A DNA stretch of 64,000 bases from Burkholderiaceae bacterium (GTDB lineage Bacteria; Pseudomonadota; Gammaproteobacteria; Burkholderiales; Burkholderiaceae_C), in contig JAGOPK010000001.1 in assembly GCA_017992055.1 (NCBI GenBank), positions 868,001-932,000 on the forward strand, in the 5' to 3' direction. The translations under genes were made by a program, and so were the position numbers. The notes under the pieces are model-generated. The model saw only the letters and a program-made list of their open reading frames with translations, was not told where the DNA came from and did no database searches. Positions 25,281-33,623 of the stretch are shown here, piece by piece (the first letter of the stretch is position 1; each line of letters starts with the position of its first letter).

Positions 25281-26630
25281 TCAGCGCTGGTGGTGCTCCA
25301 TCCACTTTTCAAGGTAGTGGATGCTGGTGCCGCCTTCGATGAACTTGGCATCGGCCATCAGCTCGCGGTGCAGCGGGATGTTGGTCTGGATGCCTTCGAC
25401 CACGGTCTCGGACAGGGCCGTGCGCATGCGCGCCAGCGCCTGCTCGCGGGTGTCGCCGTGCACGATGATCTTGCCGACCATCGAGTCGTAGTTGGGCGGC
25501 ACCATGTAGTTGGTGTAGATGTGCGAATCCACGCGCACGCCGGGGCCGCCGGGCGGGTGCCACATGGTGATGCGGCCGGGCGAGGGCGTGAACTTCCACG
25601 GGTCCTCGGCATTCACCCGCACCTCCAGCGCATGGCCGCGCATCTGGATCTGGCGCTGGGTGAACGGCAGCTTCTCCATCGCCGCGACGCGGATCTGCAT
25701 CTGCACGATGTCGATGCCGGTGACCAGCTCGGTCACCGGATGCTCGACCTGCACGCGCGTGTTCATCTCGATGAAATAGAACTCGCCGTTCTCGAACAGG
25801 AACTCGAAGGTGCCGGCGCCACGGTAGCCGATCTTCTTGCAGGCCGCGGCGCAGCGGTCACCGATCTTCTCGATGATGCGGCGCGGGATGCCCGGCGCCG
25901 GCGCCTCCTCGATGATCTTCTGGTGGCGGCGCTGCATCGAGCAGTCGCGCTCGCCCAGCCAGACCGCGTTCTTGTGCTGGTCGGCCAGCACCTGGATCTC
26001 GATGTGGCGCGGGTTCTGGAGGAACTTCTCCATGTACACGGCCGGGTTGCCGAAGGCCGCGCCGGCCTCGGTGCGGGTGGTCTGCACCGCATGCAGCAGG
26101 GCCGCCTCGGTGTGCACCACGCGCATGCCGCGGCCACCACCGCCGCCGGCGGCCTTGATGATCACCGGATAGCCGACGGCGCGTGCCGCCTGCACGATGG
26201 CCTTGGGGTCCTCGGGCAGGGCGCCCTCCGAGCCCGGCACCGTGGGCACGCCCGAGCGGATCATGGCCTGCTTGGCCGACACCTTGTCGCCCATCAGGCG
26301 GATCGACTCGGGCGTCGGGCCGATGAAGGTGAAGCCGCTTTTTTCCACCCGCTCGGCAAAGTCGGCGTTTTCGCTGAGGAAGCCGTAGCCGGGATGGATG
26401 GCCTCGGCATCGGTGACCTCGGCCGCCGCGATGATCGCCGGCATGTTGAGGTAGCTCTGCGCGCTGGGCGGCGGGCCGATGCACACGGCCTCGTCGGCGA
26501 GCTTGACGTACTTGGCCTCGCGGTCGGCCTCGGAGTACACCACCACCGACTTGATGCCCATCTCGCGGCAGGCGCGCTGGATGCGCAGGGCGATCTCGCC
26601 GCGGTTGGCGATGAGGATTTTCTTGAACAT
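25281..26630 (-). CDS. accC: Acetyl-CoA carboxylase, biotin carboxylase subunit
   Basis: This 449-residue ATP-grasp enzyme carboxylates biotin on AccB, the first step of fatty acid synthesis. The motifs are [20 protein letters not shown] at the start, the glycine-rich ATP loop [15 protein letters not shown], the [14 protein letters not shown] catalytic region, and the C-terminal [17 protein letters not shown]. It has the usual family length and no gaps. It sits 17 bp downstream of accB and upstream of prmA, and the operon is presumably led by the accB promoter. Confidence 0.98.
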   Translation of the reverse strand: MFKKILIANRGEIALRIQRACREMGIKSVVVYSEADREAKYVKLADEAVCIGPPPSAQSYLNMPAIIAAAEVTDAEAIHPGYGFLSENADFAERVEKSGFTFIGPTPESIRLMGDKVSAKQAMIRSGVPTVPGSEGALPEDPKAIVQAARAVGYPVIIKAAGGGGGRGMRVVHTEAALLHAVQTTRTEAGAAFGNPAVYMEKFLQNPRHIEIQVLADQHKNAVWLGERDCSMQRRHQKIIEEAPAPGIPRRIIEKIGDRCAAACKKIGYRGAGTFEFLFENGEFYFIEMNTRVQVEHPVTELVTGIDIVQMQIRVAAMEKLPFTQRQIQMRGHALEVRVNAEDPWKFTPSPGRITMWHPPGGPGVRVDSHIYTNYMVPPNYDSMVGKIIVHGDTREQALARMRTALSETVVEGIQTNIPLHRELMADAKFIEGGTSIHYLEKWMEHHQR

Positions 26631-26647
26631 GGCGCTTCAGCCGCCGA

Positions 26648-27112
26648 TCACTCGATGATGAACAGCGGCTGGCCGAACTCGACCGCGGCACCGTTCTCGA
26701 CCAGCACCTTGGTCACCGTGCCGGTCTTGTCGGCCTCGATCTCGTTCATGATCTTCATGGCCTCGATGATGCAGACCGCCTCGCCTTCCTTGACCTGCTG
26801 GCCCACCTCGGCCAGCGGCTTGGCGCCGGGGCTGGAGGCACGGTAGAAGGTGCCGACCATCGGCGACTTGACCACATGGCCGGTCTCGGCCGGCGCGGCC
26901 GCCGGGGCGGCGGCCGCGGCCACCACCGCCGTCGGGGCGGCGGCCGGCGCGGCCACTGCGGCCGGCGCCATCATCATGGTCTGCATCACGCCGGCCGGTG
27001 CGGCACCGGCCTTCACGATGCGCACCTTGCCCTCGGCCTCGGTGATCTCGAGTTCGGAGATGTTCGATTCCGACACCAGGTCGATCAGCGTCTTGAGCTT
27101 GCGCAGGTCCAT
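26648..27112 (-). CDS. accB: Acetyl-CoA carboxylase biotin carboxyl carrier protein
   Basis: This 154-residue carrier carries biotin on the lysine of [17 protein letters not shown] near residue 120. The N-terminal [20 protein letters not shown] helps contact AccC. An Ala/Pro-rich linker (residues 45-75) precedes the biotinyl domain ([15 protein letters not shown]). The start at 27112 has AGGAG 6-10 bases upstream. A perfect 10-bp hairpin lies directly before the ribosome-binding site in the predicted leader, which may bear on translation. It is the first gene of the accB-accC-prmA operon. Confidence 0.98.
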   Translation of the reverse strand: MDLRKLKTLIDLVSESNISELEITEAEGKVRIVKAGAAPAGVMQTMMMAPAAVAAPAAAPTAVVAAAAAPAAAPAETGHVVKSPMVGTFYRASSPGAKPLAEVGQQVKEGEAVCIIEAMKIMNEIEADKTGTVTKVLVENGAAVEFGQPLFIIE

Positions 27113-27433
27113 GCGGGACTCCTAGCAGGGCGGTGGCGAAGGCTCGCCACCGCGGGATGGTCGGTGGATCGCTGCCCGGCCGCGGCGCTGCGGACGTCTG
27201 CGGCGATCTGTTCACATCAATGCCGGCATTCGCAGCGATCTGCCGGCTTCTGTCGTTGAATCGGCGGCAGGCCGACCGACAGGGCTGCGCATTGTGTCAC
27301 AGCGGCCGGGGCTGGGAAGGGCTCTTCAGATCTTTTTGTCAGATCGATGATGTGGACCAATCCATGTGCGTTCAAAGCGAAATCATGACGCGATGACCGA
27401 CGTTGGCGAAAATCGCCACAAGCTCGAACAGGC
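27113..27433. other. Intergenic region between accB and tlpA (321 bp)
   Basis: No gene is supported here. It holds the accB ribosome-binding site, a perfect hairpin (27130-27153), and possible accB promoter elements on the minus strand (TTCCCA at 27313-27318 and CACAAT at 27291-27296, 16 bases apart; weak). Near 27404-27418 a TGGCGA-TTT-TCGCCA hairpin follows the tlpA stop and could end that operon. The stretch 27330-27390 is lower in GC than its surroundings, as expected for promoters. Confidence 0.6.
27130..27153 (-). other. Perfect 10-bp hairpin in the accB leader
   Basis: GCGGTGGCGA and TCGCCACCGC flank the four-base loop AGGC, ending about 10 bases before the AGGAG of accB. On the mRNA this is a stable stem that could regulate translation or mark attenuation; AccB is known to autoregulate in Escherichia coli, by another mechanism. 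Confidence 0.55.
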
Positions 27434-28033
27434 TCAGCCGCCGCGGGCCCAGCCGGCTAGCTCGTCGTAGCCGGTTTCGCCCAGCTTGCGGTGGCGGATG
27501 CGGCCCTGGGCATCGAAGGCCACGGTGAAGGGCAGGCCGCCCTGGGGATTGCCCAGCTCGCGCACCAGGTCCGTGCCGTCCAGCCCGGCCAGGCCGATGG
27601 CAAAGCCCACCGGCACGCGCGTGAGGAACTCGCGCACCGGTGTCGGGCCGTCGATGGCCAGGCCCACGACCTGCCAGCCGCGGGCGCGGTGCTCGCGGTG
27701 GAAGCGGTCGATCTCGGGCATCTCGCGCACGCAGGGCTTGCACCAGGTGGCCCAGAAATTGACGATCAGCGGCTGGCCGCGCAGCGTGGCCATCACCAGC
27801 TCGCCGCCTTCCGGGCGTTCAAAGCGCAGCGACCACAGCGAGCCGGCTTCGGCCGAGCCGCCGCCGGCCGCGCTGGCGTCGCCGGCGGGCCCGGAGGCAC
27901 CCGCCGCCGGCTGGCCCTGGCCGCGCCACAACGCCAGGCCCAGGCCGGCGGCGCCCGCGGCGGCGGCCACGCCGGTCAGCAGCAGCCGCCGACGGCGGGG
28001 GGCGATGGCGGCGGGGGCAGTGTCTGTGTTCAT
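27434..28033 (-). CDS. TlpA-family thioredoxin-like disulfide reductase
   Basis: This 199-residue protein is an N-terminally anchored or exported thioredoxin. [24 protein letters not shown] is a basic twin-arginine-like lead followed by a hydrophobic segment. The redox centre is FWATWCKPCVREMPEIDRFH (CxxC). The cis-Pro loop is in GLPFTVAFDAQGRI. It reduces disulfides in the periplasm, for example in cytochrome c maturation or as a general reductant. It is the last gene of the rnb-tonB-aroE-mtgA operon; its ATG overlaps the stop of the preceding gene by 4 bp. Confidence 0.92.
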   Translation of the reverse strand: MNTDTAPAAIAPRRRRLLLTGVAAAAGAAGLGLALWRGQGQPAAGASGPAGDASAAGGGSAEAGSLWSLRFERPEGGELVMATLRGQPLIVNFWATWCKPCVREMPEIDRFHREHRARGWQVVGLAIDGPTPVREFLTRVPVGFAIGLAGLDGTDLVRELGNPQGGLPFTVAFDAQGRIRHRKLGETGYDELAGWARGG

Positions 28034-28662
28034 GCAGCGGTATCGGCGGGTCCAGCTTCTTGCAGCAGGCGGCGCAGTGCGTCGGCATCGCCACGCCAGC
28101 TGCGGCCGCGGCTGTCGGGCTTGAGCGCGCCGCGCAGGTCGTCGTGGTCCAGCACCGCCAGGTGCAGGGTGATCCAGTCGTCCAGCTCGCGCGAGCGCTG
28201 GGCCAGGCTCAGCACATCGTGCTCGCCGCCACGGCCGGGACGCGGATCGCTGCGGCTGCCAACCTCGTAGTCCAGGCCCAGGTTGATCAGCGCGATCTCG
28301 GCCGACTTGCTGTCGTCGCAGTACAGGTCCAGTTGCACCACCGATTGCCGCGTGGCCGTGCCGCGCCAGACCGCGCCGCCCAGGTGCGGGCGGAACTCGG
28401 CCAGCCGCTCCATCCACTGCAGCGCCAGCCGGCGCAGCGCCAGCAGCTCGGCCGGCTGGGTGTCGGCGTGGAACAGCGCGATGTGCTCGCGCACCGCGTC
28501 TTCCACCTGCTCGTTGGACGGCAGCTCGGCCGAGCGCGCGCCGCGGCCGTCCAGGCCCAGCGCCCGCAGCGCCTTGCGCTTGGCGCCGCCATAGTCCAGG
28601 CCTTCGTCGACGACCAGGCGCGCCGCGGCGGCGGCGATCTCGTCGGTGACCTGGGTGCTCAT
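28030..28662 (-). CDS. Conserved Burkholderiales protein of unknown function
   Basis: This 210-residue soluble protein has no signal peptide or membrane segment. The N-terminal part (EIAAAAARLVVDEGLDYGGA) looks like a short helical domain, followed by NEQVEDAVREHIALFHADTQ. The central HLGGAVWRGTATRQSVVQLD and LYCDDSKSAEIALINLGLDY resemble a nucleotidyltransferase-like core, but this is only a visual impression. Homologues in this position are often wrongly named UDP-N-acetylmuramate-alanine ligase; none of the Mur ligase motifs is present. It is in the rnb-to-tlpA operon between mtgA (34 bp) and tlpA (4-bp overlap). Confidence 0.8.
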   Translation of the reverse strand: MSTQVTDEIAAAAARLVVDEGLDYGGAKRKALRALGLDGRGARSAELPSNEQVEDAVREHIALFHADTQPAELLALRRLALQWMERLAEFRPHLGGAVWRGTATRQSVVQLDLYCDDSKSAEIALINLGLDYEVGSRSDPRPGRGGEHDVLSLAQRSRELDDWITLHLAVLDHDDLRGALKPDSRGRSWRGDADALRRLLQEAGPADTAA

Positions 28663-28696
28663 GGCGGCGATTGTAGAAAAGCGCCCAAGTCCGGTT

Positions 28697-29542
28697 TCAG
28701 GGCAGGGCCACGCCGCCCATGCGCGCGACGATGGTGCCGGCACGCCCGGACACATAGGCCGAGCCCGGCGTCTTCTCGAAGCGCTTGGGCGCCGGCAGCA
28801 TCACCGCCAGCCGGGCCGCCTGCCAGGCGTCCAGCCGTGCCGCGTCGACGCGCCAGTAATGCCGTGCCGCGGCCTGGGCGCCAAACACGCCCTCGCCCCA
28901 TTCGACGTTGTTCAGATAGATCTCCAGGATGCGGCGCTTGCTCAGCAGGCCCTCCAGCGCGAAAGTGAGCAGAAACTCCTGCGCCTTGCGCAGCACCGTG
29001 CGCTCGCCCGACAGGAACAGGTTCTTGGCCAGCTGCTGGGTGATGGTGGAGCCGCCCACCACCTTGGGCACGGCCTGCGGGCGGGGCCTGAGCTGGGTCT
29101 GGCTTTGGGTCTGGGCGCGCTTCTCCAACTGGGCATTGCGCCGCGCGGCGGCGGCCTCGGCGCGCTGGTTCTTCTCCCAGGCCTGCTCGATGGCGTCCCA
29201 TTCCACGCCCGAGTGCTCGGCGAAGCCGGCGTCCTCGCTGGCGATCACCGCGCGCTTGAGGTGGTTGGACAGGCGCGCATCGTCCACCCATTCCTGGCGC
29301 CAGGCGATGTGGCCCTGGGTGGTGAGCAGGCGCCAGGCCTCGCTGCGCTGGAAGCTGGTGGACTGCGGCGCGATCCAGTTCATCAGCGCGATGCGGGCGA
29401 CGAAATACAGCTGCAGCGACAGGGCGCACAGCAGCAGCAGGGCCACCGGCCGCCACAGCCGGGCCAGCCAGCCGCCACGGCCGCCACGGCCGGTTCGGCC
29501 GGTTCGGCCGGTGCCCAAACGCAGGGAGCGGATGCCGGGCAT
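28697..29542 (-). CDS. mtgA: Monofunctional biosynthetic peptidoglycan transglycosylase
   Basis: This 281-residue GT51 enzyme polymerises lipid II into glycan strands at the inner membrane. After an Arg/Gly-rich N-terminus comes one membrane anchor (RPVALLLLCALSLQLYFVAR). GT51 motifs follow in order: catalytic Glu in IASEDAGFAEHSGVEWDAIE, GGSTITQQLAKNLFLSGERT, RKAQEFLLTFALEGLLSKRR and ILEIYLNNVEWGEGVFGAQ. Between the first and second motifs an insertion rich in Ala, Arg and Gln (EAAAARRNAQLEKRAQTQSQ onward) is longer than in most MtgA proteins. It follows aroE by 18 bp in the same operon. Confidence 0.95.
   Translation of the reverse strand: MPGIRSLRLGTGRTGRTGRGGRGGWLARLWRPVALLLLCALSLQLYFVARIALMNWIAPQSTSFQRSEAWRLLTTQGHIAWRQEWVDDARLSNHLKRAVIASEDAGFAEHSGVEWDAIEQAWEKNQRAEAAAARRNAQLEKRAQTQSQTQLRPRPQAVPKVVGGSTITQQLAKNLFLSGERTVLRKAQEFLLTFALEGLLSKRRILEIYLNNVEWGEGVFGAQAAARHYWRVDAARLDAWQAARLAVMLPAPKRFEKTPGSAYVSGRAGTIVARMGGVALP
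29472..29514 (-). repeat. Nine-base tandem repeats in the 5' end of mtgA
   Basis: Two copies of a CGGCCGCCA-like unit and three of a CGGTTCGGC-like unit encode TGRTGRTGR and GGRGG at residues 11-24. The result is a short, positively charged cytoplasmic tail before the membrane anchor. The repeats keep the reading frame. Confidence 0.7.
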
Positions 29543-29560
29543 GGCCTGGGCCGTTCCTGC

Positions 29561-30472
29561 TCAGGCGGCCAGCTTGGCCGCCAGGTGCTGGCGCAGCGCG
29601 GCCAGCACCGGCGCGGTGTCGGGCCGCCGGCCACGCCACAGCTCGAAGGCGCCAGCGGCCTGCTCGACCAGCATGCCCAGGCCGTCGCGGCCGCGGGCGC
29701 CGTGGCGGCCGGCCCAGTCCAGGAACGGCTGGGCCGACGGGCCGTACATCAGGTCCACCGCCAGCGTGCCGGGGCGCAGCACCGCATCGGGCACCGGGAT
29801 GGCCGCACCGGCCAGGCTGGAGGCGCTGCTGTTGATGACCACGTCGAAGGCCGCGCCGGCATCGCCCAGGCCGCTGGCCGACAGCGCCACGCCCTGTTCG
29901 GCGGCGCAGCGCGCATGGCGCGCCACCAGGTCATCGGCCTTGCCGCGGCTGCGGTTGGCCAGCACCACGGCGGCCGGCCGGCATTCCAGCAGGGGCCCCA
30001 GCACGCCGGCGGCGGCGCCACCGGCGCCGATCAGCAGCACACGCAGCCCGGCCAGCGGCAGCCCCGCGTTGTGCTCGATGTCGCGCATCAGGCCGATGCC
30101 GTCGGTGTTGTCAGCGGTCCAGCCGTCGGCATCGAAGCGCAGCACATTCGCCGCCTGGGCCAGCTGGGCCCGCGCCGAGACATGGCGCGCCAGCGGCAGC
30201 ACCTGGAACTTGAACGGCACGGTGATGTTGCAGCCGCGCGCCGGGCCCAGGCCGCGCCGCGCATCGCCGCTGGTCTCGAAGCGCTGCACGGTGGCGGCAA
30301 AGGCATCGGGCGCACATTCCAGCCGGTCGTAGACCAGGTGCTCGCCGGTCTGCTGCGCAAACAGGGCGTGGATGAACGGCGACTGGCTGTGCGCGACCGG
30401 ATGGCCGAGCACGACGTAGCGGTCCGGCAGGGCGCCGGCAGCAAGAGGATTGGCGGACGGGCTGGAACTCAT
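29561..30472 (-). CDS. aroE: Shikimate dehydrogenase, NADP-type (biosynthetic)
   Basis: This 303-residue enzyme reduces 3-dehydroshikimate to shikimate in aromatic amino acid synthesis. Motifs are GHPVAHSQSPFIHALFAQQ, GCNITVPFKFQ (catalytic Lys), NTDGIGLMRD (catalytic Asp) and the cofactor loop LLIGAGGAAAGVLGPLLE followed by LANRSRGKADDL, whose NRS is typical for NADP. The paralogue at 19034-19927 has VDQD at this place, fitting a different cofactor. The start at 30472 gives a roughly 17-residue lead before the conserved DRYVVLGHP. It lies between tonB and mtgA, a common Burkholderiales order. Confidence 0.95.
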   Translation of the reverse strand: MSSSPSANPLAAGALPDRYVVLGHPVAHSQSPFIHALFAQQTGEHLVYDRLECAPDAFAATVQRFETSGDARRGLGPARGCNITVPFKFQVLPLARHVSARAQLAQAANVLRFDADGWTADNTDGIGLMRDIEHNAGLPLAGLRVLLIGAGGAAAGVLGPLLECRPAAVVLANRSRGKADDLVARHARCAAEQGVALSASGLGDAGAAFDVVINSSASSLAGAAIPVPDAVLRPGTLAVDLMYGPSAQPFLDWAGRHGARGRDGLGMLVEQAAGAFELWRGRRPDTAPVLAALRQHLAAKLAA

Positions 30473-30530
30473 GGCGGCGGCGATTGTCGCCGCTGGCCGG
30501 CGGGTTCCGGCTGTGGCCCGGGCTGGCCGC

Positions 30531-31550
30531 TCAGCGCGAGGCCGGCCGCTCGCTGAGCGTGGTGGCCAGGCCTTCGTCGCGGGTGAAGCGAAAGCGCGAG
30601 CTGACGACGATCTGGTCGGCCTGGTCCAGCATCTTGCCGCTGAAGGCGCCGAAGGGCTGGGCCGCACGCACGATGGCCAGCGCGCGCCGGTCCAGGATCT
30701 TGCTGCCCGAGCCCTGCACCACCTCGGCATCGACGACGCGGCCGCTGGCATCGACGGTGATGTTCATCGTCAGCTCGCCATACAGCTTCTTGCCCTGGTG
30801 CACCGGAAAGTCGCGCGTGCCACGTTCCTCGACCTTGCGGCGCAGCCGGTCGTAGTAGATCGCATAGACCGCCTCCTGCGTGGCCGGGCTGATGTAGCGC
30901 TTGCGCGGGCGGGCGTTTTCTTCCTGGATGCGCTTTTCGATCTCGGCCAGCAGCTTGAGCAGCTGGCGGCGGCGCTCGTCCTGCTCGCGCGCCTGCGGGT
31001 TGCCGGCCTCGCGCTGCGGGTCGGGCGGCGGCAGCGAGGCCAGCTCGCGCCGCACCGTGGCCAGCAGCTGCTGTTGCTGCTGCTGCAGCTGCTCGATGCG
31101 CTTGCGCGCCTCGTCGGCCGATTCGCCCAGCTCGACCTGGGCCGTGGCCGGCAGCGGCGAGGTGGCGCGGCCGGCGGCGGCCTCGCCACCGCCGGCCAGC
31201 GAGGCCTGGGCGATGGCCTGGGCCTTGTCCAGGCTGGGCCGTTCGTCGCCCTTGGCATTGACCAGGATCACCTCCAGCGGCGTGTCGCGGAACACGCGCT
31301 CGAAGCGCTCGGGGTCGACGAAGCGCAGCGTCAGCAGGCCGGCATGCACGGCCACCGAGAAGGCCAGCGCCACCTGCAGCAGGCTGGGCCGCAGGCGGCG
31401 GGCCGCGGCGGCGGCCGGCTGGGACGGGGCCGCAGCAGGGGCAGGGACAGGAGCTGCAGGCTTGCGCACCGGCGACGGCGCCGGCCCGGCCGCGGCGCGG
31501 CGCAGCAGACCGGGCGCAGCAGGCCGGTCAGGCGCCGGAGGCTGCGCCAT
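30531..31550 (-). CDS. TonB C-terminal domain energy transducer-like protein
   Basis: This 339-residue protein has an N-terminal Pro/Ala-rich cytoplasmic lead, one membrane segment near residue 60 (SLLQVALAFSVAVHAGLLTL, where the His resembles the SxxxH of TonB) and a periplasmic coiled coil rich in Gln (EARKRIEQLQQQQQQLL, then KLLAEIEKRIQEENARPRK). The C-terminal TonB-like domain is at 240-330 (YYDRLRRKVEERGTRDFPVH; LTMNITVDASGRVVDAEVVQ; FRFTRDEG). No ExbB or ExbD is beside it. The start at 31550 overlaps rnb by 23 bp; an upstream ATG at 31580 is also possible. Confidence 0.85.
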   Translation of the reverse strand: MAQPPAPDRPAAPGLLRRAAAGPAPSPVRKPAAPVPAPAAAPSQPAAAAARRLRPSLLQVALAFSVAVHAGLLTLRFVDPERFERVFRDTPLEVILVNAKGDERPSLDKAQAIAQASLAGGGEAAAGRATSPLPATAQVELGESADEARKRIEQLQQQQQQLLATVRRELASLPPPDPQREAGNPQAREQDERRRQLLKLLAEIEKRIQEENARPRKRYISPATQEAVYAIYYDRLRRKVEERGTRDFPVHQGKKLYGELTMNITVDASGRVVDAEVVQGSGSKILDRRALAIVRAAQPFGAFSGKMLDQADQIVVSSRFRFTRDEGLATTLSERPASR

Positions 31551-33579
31551 CGCTGGCCGCGCCTGCTTCGGCACCGGCATCGCCCAGGTCGATGGCCAGG
31601 GCCAGCGGTGCGGCCTCGGCTTCGTCGTCCTCGTCTTCGGCCGCGGTGTCGGCAGCGGCCGCCGCTGTATCGTCGAGCCGCGTCAGCAGGCTGGCATGCA
31701 GCTCCAGCGTCAGCAGGTCGACGCCGGTGATGCGCAGCCGCACATGCGCGCCGCGCGGCAGGGCTTCGCAGCCCAGCGCGCGGAACACCAGCGGCAGCGC
31801 ATCGGCACGCACCAGGCCCTCCTTCAGCACTGCGGCATCGAGCTCGGTGATGCCCTGCTGCTGCAGCCAGCGCAGCGCCCAGAAGCGCTCGATGCCATGC
31901 TGGAAGTCGTTGTAGGCGCTGTAGGCGGTGTCGAAGTTGGAGATCACCGCAAACAGCGTCGCGTCCTTGGGCTTGAACGGCGCGGCCAGCGCGGCCGTGC
32001 GGCCATGGCGGGCGCAGGCGATGATCTGCCACTGGTTGACCAGATCCACATAGCGCCGCAGCGGGCTGGTGGCCCAGGTGTACTGGGCCACGCCCATGCC
32101 GGCATGCGGCAGCGGCTTGGTGCCCATGCGCACCTTGATGCCCGGCGCCAGGCTGGCCTGGCTGCGGTAGATGCCGGGCACGCCATGCTCGGCCAGCCAG
32201 CCGCCCCAGCGGCTGTTGGCCAGGATCATGGCCTCGCTGACGATCAGGTCCAGCGGCGCGCCGCGGCGGCGCTCGCTGATCGTCACCGTCTCGCTGCCGT
32301 CGGGTTCTTGTTCCCGATCACCGTCCAGCCGGAAGTTGTAGTCGGGCCGGTTGAAGTTCTCCGGCTTGCCACGCACCACCTCACGCTGGGCCTTCAGGTG
32401 GCGGGCCAGGCGGAAGCAGAAGCCCAGCTCGGCGGCAAACGGGTAGTCGGCCACCGCCTCGCCGCTGAGGCTGGCCTCGGTGACCACCTCGTCGAGCTGG
32501 TCGTGGCGCAGGTTGGCGGCAATCGGCACGCGCTCCAGCCGCGTCTCGGACTTCTTGACTTCCAGCGTGGCCTCGTCGAGCGTCACATACAGGCTCACCG
32601 CCGGGCAGTCGCGGCCCTCGATCAGCGTATAGGCCTGCACCACCGCGTCGGGCAGCATGGTGATCTTCCAGCCCGGCATGTAGACCGTGGACAGGCGCTC
32701 GCGCGCCACCTTGTCCACCGCCGAGTCGGGCGCGATCGCCAGGCCCGGCGCGGCGATGTGGATGCCGAACACGATCTCGCCCGAGCCCAGGCCGGTGACC
32801 GACAGCGCATCGTCGATCTCGGTGGTCAGCGAATCGTCGATGGAGAAGGCCTGCACCGGTGCCAGCGGCAGCTCGTCGGCGATGGCCGGCGCGGAAAGCG
32901 CCGGGAAGCCCGTGCCCTTGGGGAAGGTCTCGAACAGGAAGCGCCGCCAGTGGAACTGGTAGGGGCTGTCGATGGCGCCGGCCGATTGCAGCAGGTCCAG
33001 CGGCGAGTGCTGGCTGCGCCGGGCGGCCTCGACCACCGCCTTGTACTCGGGCGCATTCTTGTCGGGCTTGAACAGGATGCGGTAGAGCTGCTCGCGCACC
33101 GGCGCCGGGCACTGGCCGGCGGCCAGCTCGCCGGCCCAGGCCTCGATCTGCGCGGCGATCTGCGCCTTGCGCTCGATGGCCAGCAGGGCGGCCTGGACGA
33201 TCTCCTCGGGCGCCTTCTTGTACTGGCCCTTGCCGGCGCGGCGGAAATAGTGCGGCGCCTCGTGCAGGCGCAACAGGGCCGCGGCCTGCTGCTCGGGACC
33301 GGCCTTGGCGTCGAAATACTCGCGCGCCAGGTCGCTGAAATGGAATTCGCCGTCGGGGGCGAACTGCCAGGCCAGATCCAGGTCGATCTCGGCGGCCAGC
33401 GCCTGGGCGGCGCTGAGCAGGGCCGCCGGCTCGGGCTTGGCGAAGCGCAGCAGCACATTGGCCAGCTTGACCTTGACACGTTTGCCCGAATCCAGCTCGA
33501 CCTGCATCGAGGCATCGGCTTCGGACATCACACGGCCGGCGAGAAACTTGCCGGCCTCATCGAAGAGGGCGTAATTCAC
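31528..33579 (-). CDS. rnb: RNB-domain exoribonuclease (RNase II/R family)
   Basis: This 683-residue enzyme degrades RNA from the 3' end. The RNB catalytic core begins near residue 245 with LTTEIDDALSVTGLGSGEIV, which contains the Asp cluster for the two metal ions, and continues with ARERLSTVYMPGWKITMLPD and the conserved YTWATSPLRRYVDLVNQWQI near residue 500. The C-terminal S1-like part is divergent. The start is taken as GTG at 33579, giving NYALFDEAGKFLAGRVMSEA, which matches the family start; the ATG at 33609 would add ten residues. It is the first gene of the leftward operon through tlpA. Confidence 0.92.
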   Translation of the reverse strand: MNYALFDEAGKFLAGRVMSEADASMQVELDSGKRVKVKLANVLLRFAKPEPAALLSAAQALAAEIDLDLAWQFAPDGEFHFSDLAREYFDAKAGPEQQAAALLRLHEAPHYFRRAGKGQYKKAPEEIVQAALLAIERKAQIAAQIEAWAGELAAGQCPAPVREQLYRILFKPDKNAPEYKAVVEAARRSQHSPLDLLQSAGAIDSPYQFHWRRFLFETFPKGTGFPALSAPAIADELPLAPVQAFSIDDSLTTEIDDALSVTGLGSGEIVFGIHIAAPGLAIAPDSAVDKVARERLSTVYMPGWKITMLPDAVVQAYTLIEGRDCPAVSLYVTLDEATLEVKKSETRLERVPIAANLRHDQLDEVVTEASLSGEAVADYPFAAELGFCFRLARHLKAQREVVRGKPENFNRPDYNFRLDGDREQEPDGSETVTISERRRGAPLDLIVSEAMILANSRWGGWLAEHGVPGIYRSQASLAPGIKVRMGTKPLPHAGMGVAQYTWATSPLRRYVDLVNQWQIIACARHGRTAALAAPFKPKDATLFAVISNFDTAYSAYNDFQHGIERFWALRWLQQQGITELDAAVLKEGLVRADALPLVFRALGCEALPRGAHVRLRITGVDLLTLELHASLLTRLDDTAAAAADTAAEDEDDEAEAAPLALAIDLGDAGAEAGAASDGAASGA

Positions 33580-33623
33580 CCGGCGATTGTCCCATCGCCT
33601 GCCGTCCACGCTAGCATCGCCGC

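Noticed and set aside
28030..28662. UDP-N-acetylmuramate-alanine ligase
   Set aside because: The usual database name for this family is not supported: no ATP loop GTHGKT or other Mur motif is present.
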